Assembly (NCBI GenBank): GCA_024500155.1
Contig: CM044862.1
Location: 21,611,501-21,675,500, forward strand
DNA: 64,000 nucleotides
DNA from: Chenopodium formosanum
Taxonomy: Eukaryota > Streptophyta > Magnoliopsida > Caryophyllales > Amaranthaceae
Reading direction: 5' to 3'
Positions 46,181-58,075 of the stretch are shown here, in pieces (the first letter of the stretch is position 1; every line of letters starts with the position of its first letter). The notes under the pieces were generated by a model. The model was given only the letters and a program-made list of their open reading frames with translations. It had not been told where the DNA came from and did not search any database. The translations under genes and the position numbers were made by a program.

Positions 46181-47825
46181 CTAACAGCATCGAATAATTT
46201 GTAAGTCCAAGCAACCTTGGGACTTACTCTGCGGAACTAGATTCGAACAGACGGCTTGACAATGCTTCTTCCTAGCACGAGCAACACCTCCCTTGGGCGG
46301 CTCAGATATATCCACCTCTCCAACAAATAGTGCAAAAGCCACCTTGTCTTCCCGACCTTTCCTTTGGGGAGAGTTCCCAAAGATTACTTGCCGACCATGA
46401 GCCAAACTAGACCGACCCGATTTCAATGGCGAAGACTGTGATGCTTCAGATTCAGACTCAGACTCAGATTGTGAGTGTTGACTGATCTTTCCCGGACATG
46501 GACCACCACCCCCACCTAGAGTGACTATATGCTCCACCTATTTCTCAATACTACCACAAACAGATGATGTGACAACGCCAGACTCAAAAACAGATAACGT
46601 AGACCCTTGCAAAACATACAATGTCTGCCGTTTAACACCTTTCAGAACTACCTTTGAACCCTTGTAGACATACAATCCTCCACCTTCACCTTTGAAACTG
46701 AACCCTTTACTATCTAGAAGACTAAGTGAAATCAAATTCCTCGTGATATGTGGAACATGCCTAACATTGTTCAACATACATAATTTACCATCATGTGTTC
46801 GAATTCTGATGGACCCTATACCAACTATTTTGCAAACTTTGTTGTTGGCCATAGTAACACCTCCATCAACCTGTTCGTAGTTCAAAAACCACTCCCTACG
46901 TTAACACATATGATAAGACGCCCCGAAATCTAGAACCCACACATTAGATTGATGCGCTCGCTCATTAGCAATCAGGTCATAATCCTCTTCTGAACGGGTG
47001 TCTCCATCAGCAATATCTGCAGACTCTGAATTTTCCTGTTGTCTCATCTTCATGGGACATTCAGATTTCCAATGCCCCTTCTCCTTACAGTAATTACAGA
47101 TATTATTAGGTTTAGGACCCCTAGAATACGGTTTCCTGGATTATCCTCCCCGAATTCCCCTGTCCATTACCTTCACTTGCTACTAATCTAGCAGCCTGAT
47201 CATCTGTACCTGTACCAGACGCCTTATGGCGCAACTCTCTAGTATGGAGAGCAGATCTAACCTCCTCTAAAGACACTGTCTCTTTACCAATAATACAATA
47301 CTGCACAAAATTCTCATATGACACTGGTAAAGACACTAACAAAATTAAGGCAGCATCCTCATCCTCAACCTTAACATCAATATTACGCAATTCTAACAAA
47401 ATTGTATTTAATTAATCTAAGTGTTCTCGATCTCTAAGGGATGTACCTTCAAACATTTGTAGACCGAATAGACGTTGCTTCAATAGCAAGTTTTTGGTTA
47501 AAGACTTTGTCATGTATAGACTCTCCAGTTTCAACCACAGACCTGATGCAATTTCCTTCTCCGCAACCTTGGTAATGATATCGTCTACAAGACACAACAT
47601 GATCGTTGAATGTGCCTTCTCCTCCAGAATGGCCATCTCAGCGGTATCCGGACCCGGTGACTTTTTTGTCGATGGTGTCTCAGCGCCATCCGATGACTTC
47701 TTTGCCAATGGTGCCCATAACCCTTGTTGTTTCAACAACGCCCGCATCTTGATCTGCCATAAACTAAAACTATTCCTCCCCGTGAATTTATCAATTTTCA
47801 CATTCATACCAGACATCACTCCCAC
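46181..47825 (-). pseudogene. Element F gag-protease, degenerate
   Basis: Gag starts at 47,825. It has the Copia pattern KIDKFTGRNSFSLWQIKMRA (UBN2/DUF4219-like region), ILEEKAHSTIMLCL and LWLKLESLYMTKSLTKNLLL. A stop follows the HLD codons at 47,412. The frame continues 47,121-47,399, then gives a zinc knuckle CNYCKEKGHWKSEC (about 47,055-47,100). A retropepsin-like part follows with WVLDFGASYHMC, where the catalytic triplet is D-F-G instead of D-[ST]-G, then a stop, and TRNLISLSLLDSKGF (46,700-46,760). The last piece (46,181-46,537) is Ser/Glu-rich and unrecognised. It cannot make an active protease as it stands. Confidence 0.82.
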
Positions 47826-47840
47826 TCAAATTGAACCTAA

Positions 47841-47853
47841 GCTCTTGATACCA
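47841..47853 (-). other. Element F primer binding site, tRNA-iMet type
   Basis: The minus strand reads TGGTATCAAGAGC, two nt inside the LTR, a common plant Copia primer site. Confidence 0.85.
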
Positions 47854-47855
47854 AT

Positions 47856-48450
47856 TGTTGTAACGGATGTGAGAAAGAACAAATTAATGAATGCAAAACA
47901 AATAAATAGCACACACAGATTTACGTGGTTCACCAACAATGTGTTGGCTACGTCCACGGGCAGGCGAGAGAAAAGCTTTATTGATCTTGAGGAAATTCTA
48001 GATTACAGATTGATAATGTCAATTATCAATAGTAGACTAAGCTATGAATAAACCTAATTAAGTAGGAATATATATAGCTTCCCCAAATAAGATAGATAAG
48101 TGCATAAAAATGGCCCATGAAACCCTAATAAATCGTGTGGGTTCCACCGTGCACAAACGGAGAGCTCTCGCTCACCATCAAGCGAGCTATCGCTCGGACC
48201 CCAGTCGAGCTATCGCTCATGGTCGAGCGAGCTATCGCTCGGCCCCTATCTCACCTTCGACCTTCGCGAGCTACCGAGCGAGCTATCGCTCGGCCTAGTC
48301 AAACCAAGCTGTCTTCGTGAGCTATAGCTTACTCGCATAGGAGCTATAGCTCCAATTTTGTCGTAACTCCATATGCTTCCGAAACTACCGAGCTACCTCT
48401 CGAGCTATAGCTCGCTGCTCTTAAACCCAAATTCAAGACATATTTCAACA
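47856..48450 (-). repeat. Element F 5' LTR (595 bp)
   Basis: Plus strand TGTTGTAACGGATG to CATATTTCAACA. Palindromic GAGCTATCGCTCG words at 48,160-48,330 lie upstream, in element orientation, of an ATATATATAG TATA-like box at 48,069. The open plus-strand frames here are artefacts of the repeat. Confidence 0.88.
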
Positions 48451-48599
48451 CTTCTCACATGATTTAATCATCTCCTTTTGTTTCAATTATTGTCATACTT
48501 TTACTTATTATGTTTTATTTCAATTGTCACATTCCCAATTAATTTGCTGCTTTTTTTTCTTGTTTTTTTTTTAAACGGTAAAACGAGGATCAAATTCTT

Positions 48600-49204
48600 G
48601 CTATTGAGTTACCTCTAGGAAACACGATAAAACTTTCCTAAATTTCGATTCGTAACTTGGAATAAAGCAAATAATATATCGATGCATGGCGAGCACTTTT
48701 TTTTTTTTTTTTTTTTTTGAGGAAATGGTTGGAGAGCTCTTTGACGTCTACTTTCCAACTCTATTGTAATTAGGCCTAAATCTTCTGTATAATTCAATAT
48801 ATGACCTATTGAATGTAAGAGTATTAGTTTTGGGTCGAGTTTAAATATTTTGCTTATATTTCATTCATTTTAAATTGGAATTGGACTTGTGATATATTGT
48901 TTGAAAGCTTATATCAAGACCTATTCAACCAAATAAGATTTAAGTCAAAGATATAGGCCACGAAAATCATTTTTGCTAAGTTTTGTACTGTGGTCACAAA
49001 AAGAGAAAATTAGATTATAGTTTGTGGATTTGGGCTAGGATTAAGATTTGAATGGAAAATTGGGATAGGAATGAATTGAATCATGTGGATAAAATAAAAA
49101 TGGATAGGAGTTCAAACAATTCTTAATTGCGATACGCAAGCTAACCAATTAGCGACAAAAGGTCATTCATTACAACGTTTGTAGAAACGATTAGGTGTCT
49201 ACAA
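48600..49204 (-). mobile_element. Decayed Tat/Ogre-family LTR fragment
   Basis: Contains GGAATTGGACTTGTGATATA and TTTGAAAGCTTATATCAAGACC, matching the LTR words of B, C and D, and ends AGGTGTCTACA. A T-run is at 48,694-48,718. The left part is unrecognisable. Confidence 0.6.
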
Positions 49205-49210
49205 GTATAT

Positions 49211-49468
49211 ATTTCCTCTGTTTTTTTTAATTGACATATTTTTATTATCACACTTGCCAACACATGTTTTTAATGATTAATATATCTTATTATCAACATT
49301 GTATAACTATAAAAGTGGATATTAATAAACTATACATCGAAACGATTTAAACAAGATTCCACGTTAATATATTTTACCGTATATATAAATCACAAATGCA
49401 AGTCAAACTGTAGTGTGTTAATAGTGTAAAAGTCAAACGGTGTGAACTACAAAAAAATGGTGGAAGTA
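49211..49468. mobile_element. Decayed Stowaway-like MITE
   Basis: Weak inverted ends ATTTCCTCTGTTTTTTTTAA and AAAAAAATGGTGGAAGTAAT around an AT-rich centre. Confidence 0.4.
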
Positions 49469-49759
49469 ATAAGCTACTTTTTTTTTGGTATGAAAGAAGT
49501 TCATAATAAGCTATAAGAGAAGGCTATTCATATATAATTCAAACTACAGAGTATAAATTTAAAAAGTATGCACCTTTGAAATTTGTACATTACGTTTCAA
49601 CAAACAAGATACTATATTATTGAAAATTGTTAGTAAAGCTAAGTTTTCACTAGTAATATGTGATTTTAGACTAGTAATATGTGATTTTAGAGGCTACTCC
49701 ATCATTTATCACATAAATAAACATAATATGTTAATCAGGTGTAAAATGTGGTAAATAAA

Positions 49760-49875
49760 TTAACAAAAATGTCCAGTCAACACGATATTAATATCAACCA
49801 GTGTGAGACTCATATATCAACACGATATTAATATCAACACAATATTAATATCAACTAGTGTGGGACTCATATACG
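49760..49875. repeat. Short tandem duplication
   Basis: CAACACGATATTAATATCAA with CAGTGTGAGACTCATATA recurs about twice at a spacing near 60 bp. Confidence 0.6.
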
Positions 49876-50340
49876 ATGAAAACTTCTTGATTTATTCATC
49901 TTTTGCCACTTAATCGATTTTCAGTTTATATTCATCATCAAGGTATATACTTTCTGTGACTTAATAATCTAGGCTCTCAGGATAGGGATTTCCTTATATT
50001 CCCCAAATTCATGTAGCAAGCAAAGATGAACGATTGAGTAGAGAAATTCCTAAAATGTAGCTAATATCATTTTAAAAAAAAAATGAAACTATGATACTAG
50101 TATTTCTTAACCCATACTATATATAGTTGGAAGCTTTTGGTAGAAAATTTTTCTAAAATACCCTTTTCTAAAATACCCTTATAAAGTGCATGTAATGTGG
50201 AGACAAGGTACTAAAGTAAAATAATGTACACTAACTACTATTTCTCTTCTCACCTTAAATATTATATCAAAGGCTATGGGTCAAACAAATAGAAAAATTA
50301 AAGGACGTATATACCTGTTTATATACTATTTTTATAAAAT

Positions 50341-50487
50341 TTGTTATATACACCCGAGTGTACCGTACACCCAACTAACTCAAGCTTAGTATTTGCTCTT
50401 CGTTTGATGATTAAATAAAAAACAATCATCAAAATAAATGAGAACAAAATACACATGGCGTACGGTACACCCGGGTGTATATAACAA
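50341..50487. mobile_element. 147-bp hairpin-ended MITE
   Basis: Inverted ends of 28 bp with one mismatch (TTGTTATATACACCCGAGTG... and its inverse). Each end contains a GTGT/ACAC self-complementary core around ACACCCGRGTGT. It has no coding capacity. Confidence 0.75.
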
Positions 50488-50559
50488 GCTCTCCTGTTTT
50501 TAAGGCCATTCCAGTTCGGTTTAGCTTTATAGGTTAGACTTATTACAAGTTCGGAGAGG

Positions 50560-50695
50560 AAGGAGTGATAACTAATAAGGGAATCGTATTTCCCTACCCC
50601 AAAAGAGCTCTTAGTGGGATTTAAACTCATGGCCTTACTTGATATCTCATGACCCTATCCCTAAAGTCATGAGATCGAATATGCCAGGCCAGTAG
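50560..50695 (-). mobile_element. Possible tRNA-derived SINE fragment
   Basis: The minus strand has GAGTTTAAATCCC, a degenerate box B, and CATGAGATCGAATATGCC nearby. No clear A-rich tail or duplication. Confidence 0.25.
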
Positions 50696-50699
50696 GCCA

Positions 50700-52360
50700 A
50701 CCCTTGCTTGATAAAATGCTACATATGTAGTTATATATAATGACAAAATAATGTGAAATTCCGTTATATATTTATCAGGATATATTATATTCAACGAAAT
50801 TATCGAAAATCCGAAATATCACATGATATACCTTTACTCGTATGTAAGATTTGTATATGAACACCTTCGATCAAATTAGAAGTACTATGTACTCTAAGTT
50901 TCAATTCTATAATAAGGTCATTAGCTTTTCCATATTAAAAGTTCTAAAAGGCAAGATAGTTGTAGATTGCAATCTTTGTTAACTACGGATTCCTTAAACA
51001 TGCGAGTACAGAATAATAAAGGTGGAGGCTTAGTAGGATGTATTATAATGAGATTACATTTTTTTAAGACAAAGTTTGAATGAGTTGTTATCTTTTGGTC
51101 GGGTGATTTAATGATAAATGTAACCATGTAAGAAAATGCCAAAAGACCTTACGCACTTGTATTTGTATTCATTAATACTTTGCTTTTTTTCAAGGGATGT
51201 TGTTTTCAATTTTGATTAGGATAAGAGATAAGAAGATGCAAAACGGGAATTTATTATTAATTCTTCTAATTAGACCCTAAAAAATAAGATTCTTTGAAAG
51301 TGCAAGTTGGATTCTAGAACAAAATTTTCGATCTTTGATGATAACAATTATTGGCAACAAAAGTTTACTCCAATAGAGCACACGGTTTTAACAATGGAAT
51401 GGTATTGGGGTATTAATTATTCGCAACATTTTAACTTTTTGCACTATTCATATATTTTATTTTGACTATTTTTTTAGCTATTATATTAAAGCCAATGTAA
51501 TCATGTAAGATATTATTGACTCTATTTTAATGTACAGTTTCTTAATATAAATTTTTTATAACTTTTATAAATATATAATAAAAAATATCGACGGTCAAAT
51601 ATGTGTATCGACAAGCGTGTCCAGTCAAAATGTTGCAAGTAAACTAGAACATCCAGTCAAATTGTTGCAAGTAAACTGGAATAGAGGAAATAAAGGATAG
51701 TGAAAATAACTTTTATCTCTATTTGTGTTGTTCTAGGTGATGAACAATGACCTGTCCCGCTAACCCGGTCCGATCCGACCTGAAAATAGGGTGGATTTGG
51801 ACATGCCTTAAAGTGCATTTTTAGACAGAAACTTGAACCCGACGACAAGCCCGCTACTTTCTTTACAGATTTGGGCATGAGATCAGATATGATGTTAAGG
51901 CCCAGTTCAGTCCAATTTTTTATTTTTATTTTTTATCACCTCTATGTTGTTCTCATCTTGAGAAGATTAAATACTAACTTTTTTTATTTTTCATTAGTCA
52001 ACTAAGTTAAATTTAAATGATTTCAGTTTAATCAAAGACTACATTAATTCTTTTGATATTAGATTGAGACGACAACGTTTTAATGAAACACAAATTGTTT
52101 TTTTATGTGGTTATTCACACCATTTGTTAGTAGTATGACAACTTTACATATAAACACTTTATGGAATAATGAGGGTTATGAACTTATTATAGATTACGAT
52201 CCAAAAGGACTACTTTGAAAGATAAGGTGATATTGCAAATGGAAAATGGGGTTGCCATAATAAACAAGTAAGCTTACTTTTCTTTTAATTAATTAATGCT
52301 ACTCATATGATATATTGGGGTTTCTACTATGGATAAAATAAGGTTTTGAGGGTACTCATA
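50700..52360. other. Intergenic DNA, nothing recognised
   Basis: AT-rich. A duplicated CCAGTCAAA.TGTTGCAAGTAAACT (51,630-51,678) is the only repeat noticed. No gene-like frame. Confidence 0.45.
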
Positions 52361-52367
52361 TTTAATT

Positions 52368-52381
52368 ATATATATATATAA

Positions 52382-52427
<46 letters not shown>
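52368..52427. repeat. (TA)n microsatellite
   Basis: TA dinucleotide run with one AGTA interruption near 52,380. Confidence 0.95.
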
Positions 52428-52562
52428 TATAAATTGAAATATTGAAATCATGGAAACTTTTCATTAATTTAACAATTCGCAATAATCCATTAAGCAAATA
52501 TTAAATGAAAAATTAATGGGAATAATCTCACCTTTTGAGCGTCCGAGATAAATAATCTCACC

Positions 52563-53084
52563 CAGTGGCGGAGCAACGTTAGAAAATGGGGGGACAACTT
52601 GTCCCTCCAAAAAAAAAAAAAAAAAAATCGTTAGCTTAACCAGATGCAGTAAAGATAATAAATACATTACATAAAGTGTTAATAGCATATAAGTTAAACA
52701 TTGCTTGGTGGTTGTTGGGCTTTGAGTTAGACTTGTTTCTCCCGTTGTTCAAGTTCGATTCTTAATCCTTGCATTTTTATCGATTATTGAGGATTACATA
52801 ATTTAAAATTGGGGGTTCACCAACAAAAAATTATTTTTTCCGTTGATAATTTTATTAATATGCAATGAAACTATTAACAGCTCCTCTTTTGCCATATATT
52901 AATAAATTTTTTGTCCTAAAAATATATGTACTTTGTATATAGTTGTCATATTTCATATGCAATTTCAAATATATAATAAACAATTTATGTGATATGATCA
53001 TTTTTTTTTTCTTAAAATTTTTATCGATTTATTAAACGTTCAAAATTTGTCGCCCGGGATTACAAATCCTTGATCCGCCACAAT
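52563..53084. mobile_element. Non-autonomous element with CAGTGGCGGA ends (hAT-like)
   Basis: Left end CAGTGGCGGAGC, right end GATCCGCCACAATTG, an inverted pair of a type common at plant DNA transposon ends. An A-run lies at 52,608-52,627. A tRNA-like AAGTTCGATTCTTAATCC near 52,749 may be a SINE trace inside. No transposase. Confidence 0.5.
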
Positions 53085-53415
53085 TGGTAAAAGGAATTTT
53101 GCTATACCCCAATGTGTCAAAATATGGATTATGTGCACATAAATCTTGTTGAACAAGTAAAGAGAAGCAGGTGGAAATATAGTGAGGTAAAGACTAAAGA
53201 GGATTTTTTTTTTTTTTTTTTTTTCCTAATACGTGTATTAAAAGTGGTTGAGAAAATCAAATGAAATATTAATTTAGCTAGTATAAGTCTTAACATTCTT
53301 TATGATTCAGGAGCATTGCATCTTTTAATATTGCCATTTCTCTTCTTATTTTTTATTGTTAAATAATTAATAATAAAAATGAAAATAAATGTGCGTACAA
53401 CTACCACACCAAAAA

Positions 53416-53432
53416 CAAATTCTTATACTTGT

Positions 53433-53477
<45 letters not shown>

Positions 53478-53488
53478 AAATTCTTATA
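53416..53488 (+). mobile_element. Retroposon stub: six bases plus 43-nt poly(A) between direct repeats
   Basis: CAAATTCTTATA occurs at 53,416-53,427 and again at 53,477-53,488. Between the copies lie only CTTGTC and an uninterrupted run of 43 A. This is the footprint of target-primed reverse transcription that stopped almost at once (LINE or SINE tail). Confidence 0.75.
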
Positions 53489-53504
53489 TGTTACTAGCCA
53501 TATT

Positions 53505-53615
53505 GAGAGTTACTTTGTTACTATTACAGGGACTATTCAATCAGTGTTACAGAGGTTATTACATTACTAATATAAGGGTTACTGAGTCAGTGTTATAAGG
53601 GTTACTTAAATTTGT
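53505..53615. repeat. GTTAC-word cluster
   Basis: GTTAC or GGTTAC occurs about six times at irregular spacing, like the interiors of 36,371-37,193 and 55,621-55,820. Clear ends were not found. Confidence 0.4.
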
Positions 53616-54034
53616 CGACTGATCGTGGGTATTTTTACCCTAAATATTAATCATAGTAATCAATTTCTGGTTAAATCATGGATTGTGGTTTTGGATTGAG
53701 TTGTATATATAATACGGAGTACTTTATTTGGTAGTTTACGACAACATTGGAGCTTGGTGAGCTGATATGGAAATAATGGGTGATATCCCTGAATTCTCTA
53801 TCTTTTTAAAGTTTGATATAACTCTTATGAATAGAGTTTGGACAAATTTATCTTTTAAAATGTTTATTTAATTATTTTACCTCATTAATATAATGTTAAT
53901 TGCCTCTTTTTTTAGACTCTTAATAATAGTGTGCGGAAATTAAACCCTGAAAAATATTTGTTTGCATATTTTTCCCGGCCTTATTAACGCTATGAACAAC
54001 TAAAATTTTGATATAAGACCAAATCGAAAGAATT

Positions 54035-54087
54035 CGTAGACGTGGCTAGCTAGCTATGGCACGTGCATTGCACGTTAGTTGCCCTAG
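54035..54087 (+). mobile_element. Helitron-like 3' terminus
   Basis: The hairpin ACGTGCATTGCACGT is followed by TAGTTGCC, then CTAG and T. It resembles the 34,921-34,970 end in layout and in the flanking GGCTAGC words. Confidence 0.5.
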
Positions 54088-54940
54088 TCTTTTATAGAGA
54101 GGGTGATATATATAATAATATAAAGCAGCAAACTATGTTGCTTCTCTAGTCTATTTTTTGCAGATATCAATTTTGTTCATCAATAATAATTTTTATTTTT
54201 TATTCTACTAAGTTAGGGTATAAACTTGAGGGAAGACTATCTAAACTTTTTTTTTTTTTTTTTTTAAGATGAAACCCATTTTTGAGTAGTAAAGCCATTT
54301 CTAGTGCCGACATCATTAGCTAGTACCTTAATCATACGTCATTTTATTTTAATTGAAAGATTTATGAACCGAAAGTTTGACATAGCTTTGAGTTGACCGT
54401 TGCAATCAAAGAAGGTAAAAAGTGTATTATGTAACACTTATTTTCTAAGATATAACATGATCACCATACTTATAAACCTTCTTAATTAGCTAATTGAGAA
54501 GGAAGTGGATTAGTCATTTTAGTTTACTTTGACTATACCTATCTTCCCTTCTTCCTTGTCTGGCAGGGATGCTACAACTTCACCAATGGTGCGTGCTCCA
54601 CTTCACTAATCACTCTTCCTTAATTAGACATGATCCATGCTAAATATATAATTTGCGCGCTGTACTAATTATAAAATAATTAAATTGATTTGTCATTAAC
54701 TTAACTAACTTTGACTGAATTCACTCGTGGATCTTGTCTTAATCTTCCTAATTACTTTCGTTAAACTCTTTTGACAATGTATATTAAAAAGTTTAAAAGT
54801 TTGGTCACCTTATAAGCTTTTAGTCTTTTAGATGAATGAGTAAAGGATATTTATTTAGGTAATTTACAACTCTATTCTAGAGCGTAATCATGGGTCATAC
54901 TAATTTTATCAAAAAAATAAAAAAGAAAGTTACAAGGACA

Positions 54941-55085
54941 CTGTTCTGATTGACTGAATTTATTGGAGTTGAACTGAACTGAACTGAATATTTTATGGGA
55001 GAAGAAAATTAAGATAAGAATTGAACTGAACTGAACTTATTAGAGTTGAACTGAACTGAACTGAAAATAAGATGAATATAATAGA
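54941..55085. mobile_element. Short decayed relative of the (GAACT)n Harbinger element
   Basis: CTGTTCTGATTGACTGAA matches the start of the 35,132 element (CTGTTCCGATTGACTGAA). Two blocks of GAACT repeats follow. Confidence 0.55.
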
Positions 55086-55620
55086 CCCTAATTATAATTT
55101 ATAAATCCGATTATCCTGTCATCAAAAAATAAAAGTGAAAGTCTACTTCTTAATCATGCATATAGTCCTTATTGGGCGTTGACATTTATCTTTTTCACGG
55201 GGACATTTGATGCACAAGAAAGATTGTTAAACCAAGTAACACCTGTTTTGACGTACAATAAGCCATTGAGGACTTAAGGTGAGGGTTTGGTTTCGTGAAT
55301 TGCTGATTTACAAAGTCATAGGAACAAATCTAATTAGGGTTTGAAATGTAAATTTCTTTATCCTTGGGCGGTCGCCCCTCAAGACGACAACCCTCAGGGT
55401 CAGGCCGACAATGGGCAGCGGCAACAAAAAAAACACATAATATTTTCCTTAACTTCATCGAGACAAATCGAACAAAGCTTATCACATTCCTCAACGACTT
55501 ACCCTTTTAGTATGACTTGCCATATATAACATTATTAATGGATGTTTATATAGAAAATGTTTGAAGTATGACATTATTATTTTAATGATAAACAATAAGA
55601 TCGGCATAAATTTTTATGTT

Positions 55621-55820
55621 ATGTGGCTGGCCACACCGCTTAATTATGGGGTTACTTACTTTGGGGATTACTCAGACAATTAGGGGTTACTTGGTCAAGG
55701 TTTACTCAATCAGTCGAGGGTTAGTCTCACACAGAAAACGTGATAATTGACTAAGTAACTGCAGAATAAGTAACCCTTAGCCGATTGAGTAACCCCCTAA
55801 ATAAGTAACCTCAGCCACAT
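55621..55820. mobile_element. 200-bp foldback element with GTTACT/AGTAAC arms
   Basis: Ends ATGTGGCTG/CAGCCACAT. The left end is a near-palindrome TGTGGCTGGCCACA. GGTTACT words in the left half and AGTAACC words in the right half are inverted copies. Confidence 0.6.
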
Positions 55821-56237
55821 AGAAGAAGCACCATCGTATGATTGATTCATTTTTTCATCATTATATGGATAGAATTAGTCTTCTACTCCCACGCACTATC
55901 CAAAAATAACTAACACAAACAACTTTGCACACATGTTGATGCACTAGTTTGACTTTTTTATATTATTAAATATTAATGAAAATTATTTTAAAAATTATTA
56001 TGAAACTTTATATTACTACCTAGGTATCTAACAACACATTTTATGATAAATTATGTTTTTATTATACACATGAATAGTGAAAAATGCCTAACGTCTCATT
56101 TATTCTGGGACGGAGGAAGTAATATCTACAATGCAAATATAATTTTTTAAAATATTAATTTAATGTAATATATGAAACAAAAAAAATTGATAAATAAAAA
56201 AAAAATATTGTTAATACTATTACATACCAAAAGTAAT

Positions 56238-56490
56238 GAGAGTGAGAGATAGCTTAAGTGGTTAGAACTCCCCTTCCGATTTCAAGAAATCTTGGGATCG
56301 ATTCTCATCACCTGCCCTTGTGGCTCTCTAAACACTGAAAAAAATACCAAAATTAATATTATATATTTTATTACGGTTAGAACTCCCCTTCCGATTTCAA
56401 GAAATGTTGGGATCGATTCTCATCACCTGCCCTTGTGGCTCTCTAAACACTGAAAAAATATACCAAAATTAATATTATATATTTTATTAC
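56238..56490 (+). mobile_element. tRNA-derived SINE with a tandemly duplicated body
   Basis: Box A TAGCTTAAGTGG (56,250-56,261) and box B GGGATCGATTC (56,294-56,304) fit a Pol III internal promoter. The body ends CTAAACACTGAAAAAAA. About 114 bp from GTTAGAACTCC onwards is repeated at 56,375-56,490 with only two or three differences; the second copy lacks box A. Confidence 0.65.
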
Positions 56491-56703
56491 TTTAAATAAA
56501 ATATTTCTTTACAATCATTAAAACATTATTGTAGCCATATTTCAAATAACCAATATAAAATTTTCCTTTGTACCCACTGTATTTGTCATGCTTAACTTAG
56601 TTACACTTCTTAATTTTAGCCAATTAATTTTATGATTGATGACGCTATTATTAAGGGTTGCCAAAACCTTGATCATTGATATTTGCAATCTAAATAATGA
56701 TAG

Positions 56704-56788
56704 TTCTTGCTTTATTTTTCTTTTTTTTTTTCTTTTTTTTCTTTTTTTTTTTTTTTTTTTTTTTTTTTGGTGAAAGATACTTCTTGCT
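56704..56788 (-). mobile_element. Possible poly(A) retroposon stub, minus orientation
   Basis: TTCTTGCT occurs at 56,704-56,711 and 56,781-56,788 around a T-run of about 50 and GGTGAAAGATAC. Similar in design to 53,416-53,488, but the direct repeat is only 8 bp. Confidence 0.4.
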
Positions 56789-57178
56789 CCATGATGAAGT
56801 GGTTAGATGTCGCAAAACGACTTTAATTTGCGAGGTTAACCACTGATGACATTGTTCAATTGGGTAGTGTAAGGAATTTTTTTAACTCTTTGAGCCGTTA
56901 CTCATGCTTTTAGGCTTGGCGGCGTTTTAAAGAAAAGAAGTTAGAGAAAAAGATTCGTCAACAAGTTTTAGGAAATTGTAAACCGTTCACGGGTGTGAAG
57001 GTTACACCCCATTCGAAAACGTCGCTAACTCCATAGTGGTCTGAAACTTTGACTGGATATTTGGGGATGACGTAAAAGAGATTAAACCCGACCTAAATAG
57101 GTCTCTACTTAACTCTTATAATATTCATGTGTACTTTTCGATCAACATACATACATCAAATTAATATTCCTATACATG

Positions 57179-58075
57179 TGTTTAGGATAAATCTTAGAAA
57201 GGGGTTTCTAGGAATTTGTTAAAGGTTTTATGGAATTTTAGTAATCAAATATGCCAAAAGAAAATAAACACAACCTCCAAATGAATTAGTTAAGAACAAT
57301 AAATAGAATCATAATAATAATTATAAATCGAAGAACAAGAATCAAGATAAGAGAGACATTTCTGAGCAAGGACGAACTGATGTCAGTAAGGACGACATAA
57401 AACAGAGATTTTAGTATAAAAGTGTAGTAAATTGTAATAGACAATGTATGAATATGTGAATGAATTCTATTACAATGAGCATCCTATTTATAATGATTTA
57501 TAAGTCTAATAAAGGTAAATATTAAAGGATCCTTGCTATTATGGTAATATTGACAATATTGATTGACATCTTTGTATCTTAGGAAATGTTGACTTGGTGA
57601 CTGATATTTCCTTGATTTGCTCCTTCAATCATGGGACTTGATTGTGCTTGTTGCCCAAGAGTTCATTACGTGTCTTCAATGGTCCGAGCTTTGAAGGGAA
57701 GTTGCCTTTCTCATAAAGGCTCAGTAAGGCGGTCGACTTACTCAGAAATGTGCACTTGAGTCCGTACTGTCCATACTCAGTTGGGACCAATGCGCGGATA
57801 ATATTCTGCTAATCAAGTTACACATTTCCCATTTTAGTTTCATTTGATTGATTCCATAGTCTTCATAAGATCTTTAATTGATTGTTGACTCCTTGATTGA
57901 CCCAATCAAATCCTTGATTGATGAGCTATAATTTATTGAATATTCTTTGATATCTTTGACCATGTATCTTTCCTTTTTCATCTTGTTTCCTTATTATGTG
58001 TGAGTGAAGTCAATTATTGTATTCTTTGATTGATCTTTTCTTATTTTTTAGTTTGCTAAGAATCCTCTCCCAACA
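57179..58075 (-). repeat. Element G 3' LTR (897 bp)
   Basis: Aligns with 60,471-61,574. Contains TATTTATAATG at 57,487. The minus-strand tract AGAGAAAAACTGAGGGTTAT abuts at 58,076 as the polypurine tract. Unlike other LTRs here it has no GC palindrome block. Confidence 0.88.

Larger units (their letters stand above)
45443..48450 (-). mobile_element. Element F: non-autonomous Copia element with gag and protease only (3.0 kb)
   Basis: The LTRs at 45,443-46,009 and 47,856-48,450 are flanked by CTTCT. The primer site and gag lie next to the right LTR, so the element reads leftwards. After gag and a protease-like part the frame moves into unmatched sequence and the 3' LTR; integrase, reverse transcriptase and RNase H are absent. 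The LTRs are about 95% alike by eye apart from one replaced patch. Confidence 0.88.

Noticed and set aside
48110..48320. Arg/Ser-rich repeating frames (RASYRS)
   Set aside because: Translation of palindromic repeats in the LTR of element F, antisense to the element.
56100..56122. Stowaway right end GGGACGGAGGAAGTA
   Set aside because: No matching left end was found upstream, so at most a truncated MITE; not listed as an element.
56250..56304. Functional tRNA gene
   Set aside because: Boxes A and B are present, but no cloverleaf acceptor stem can be formed; it fits a tRNA-derived SINE.
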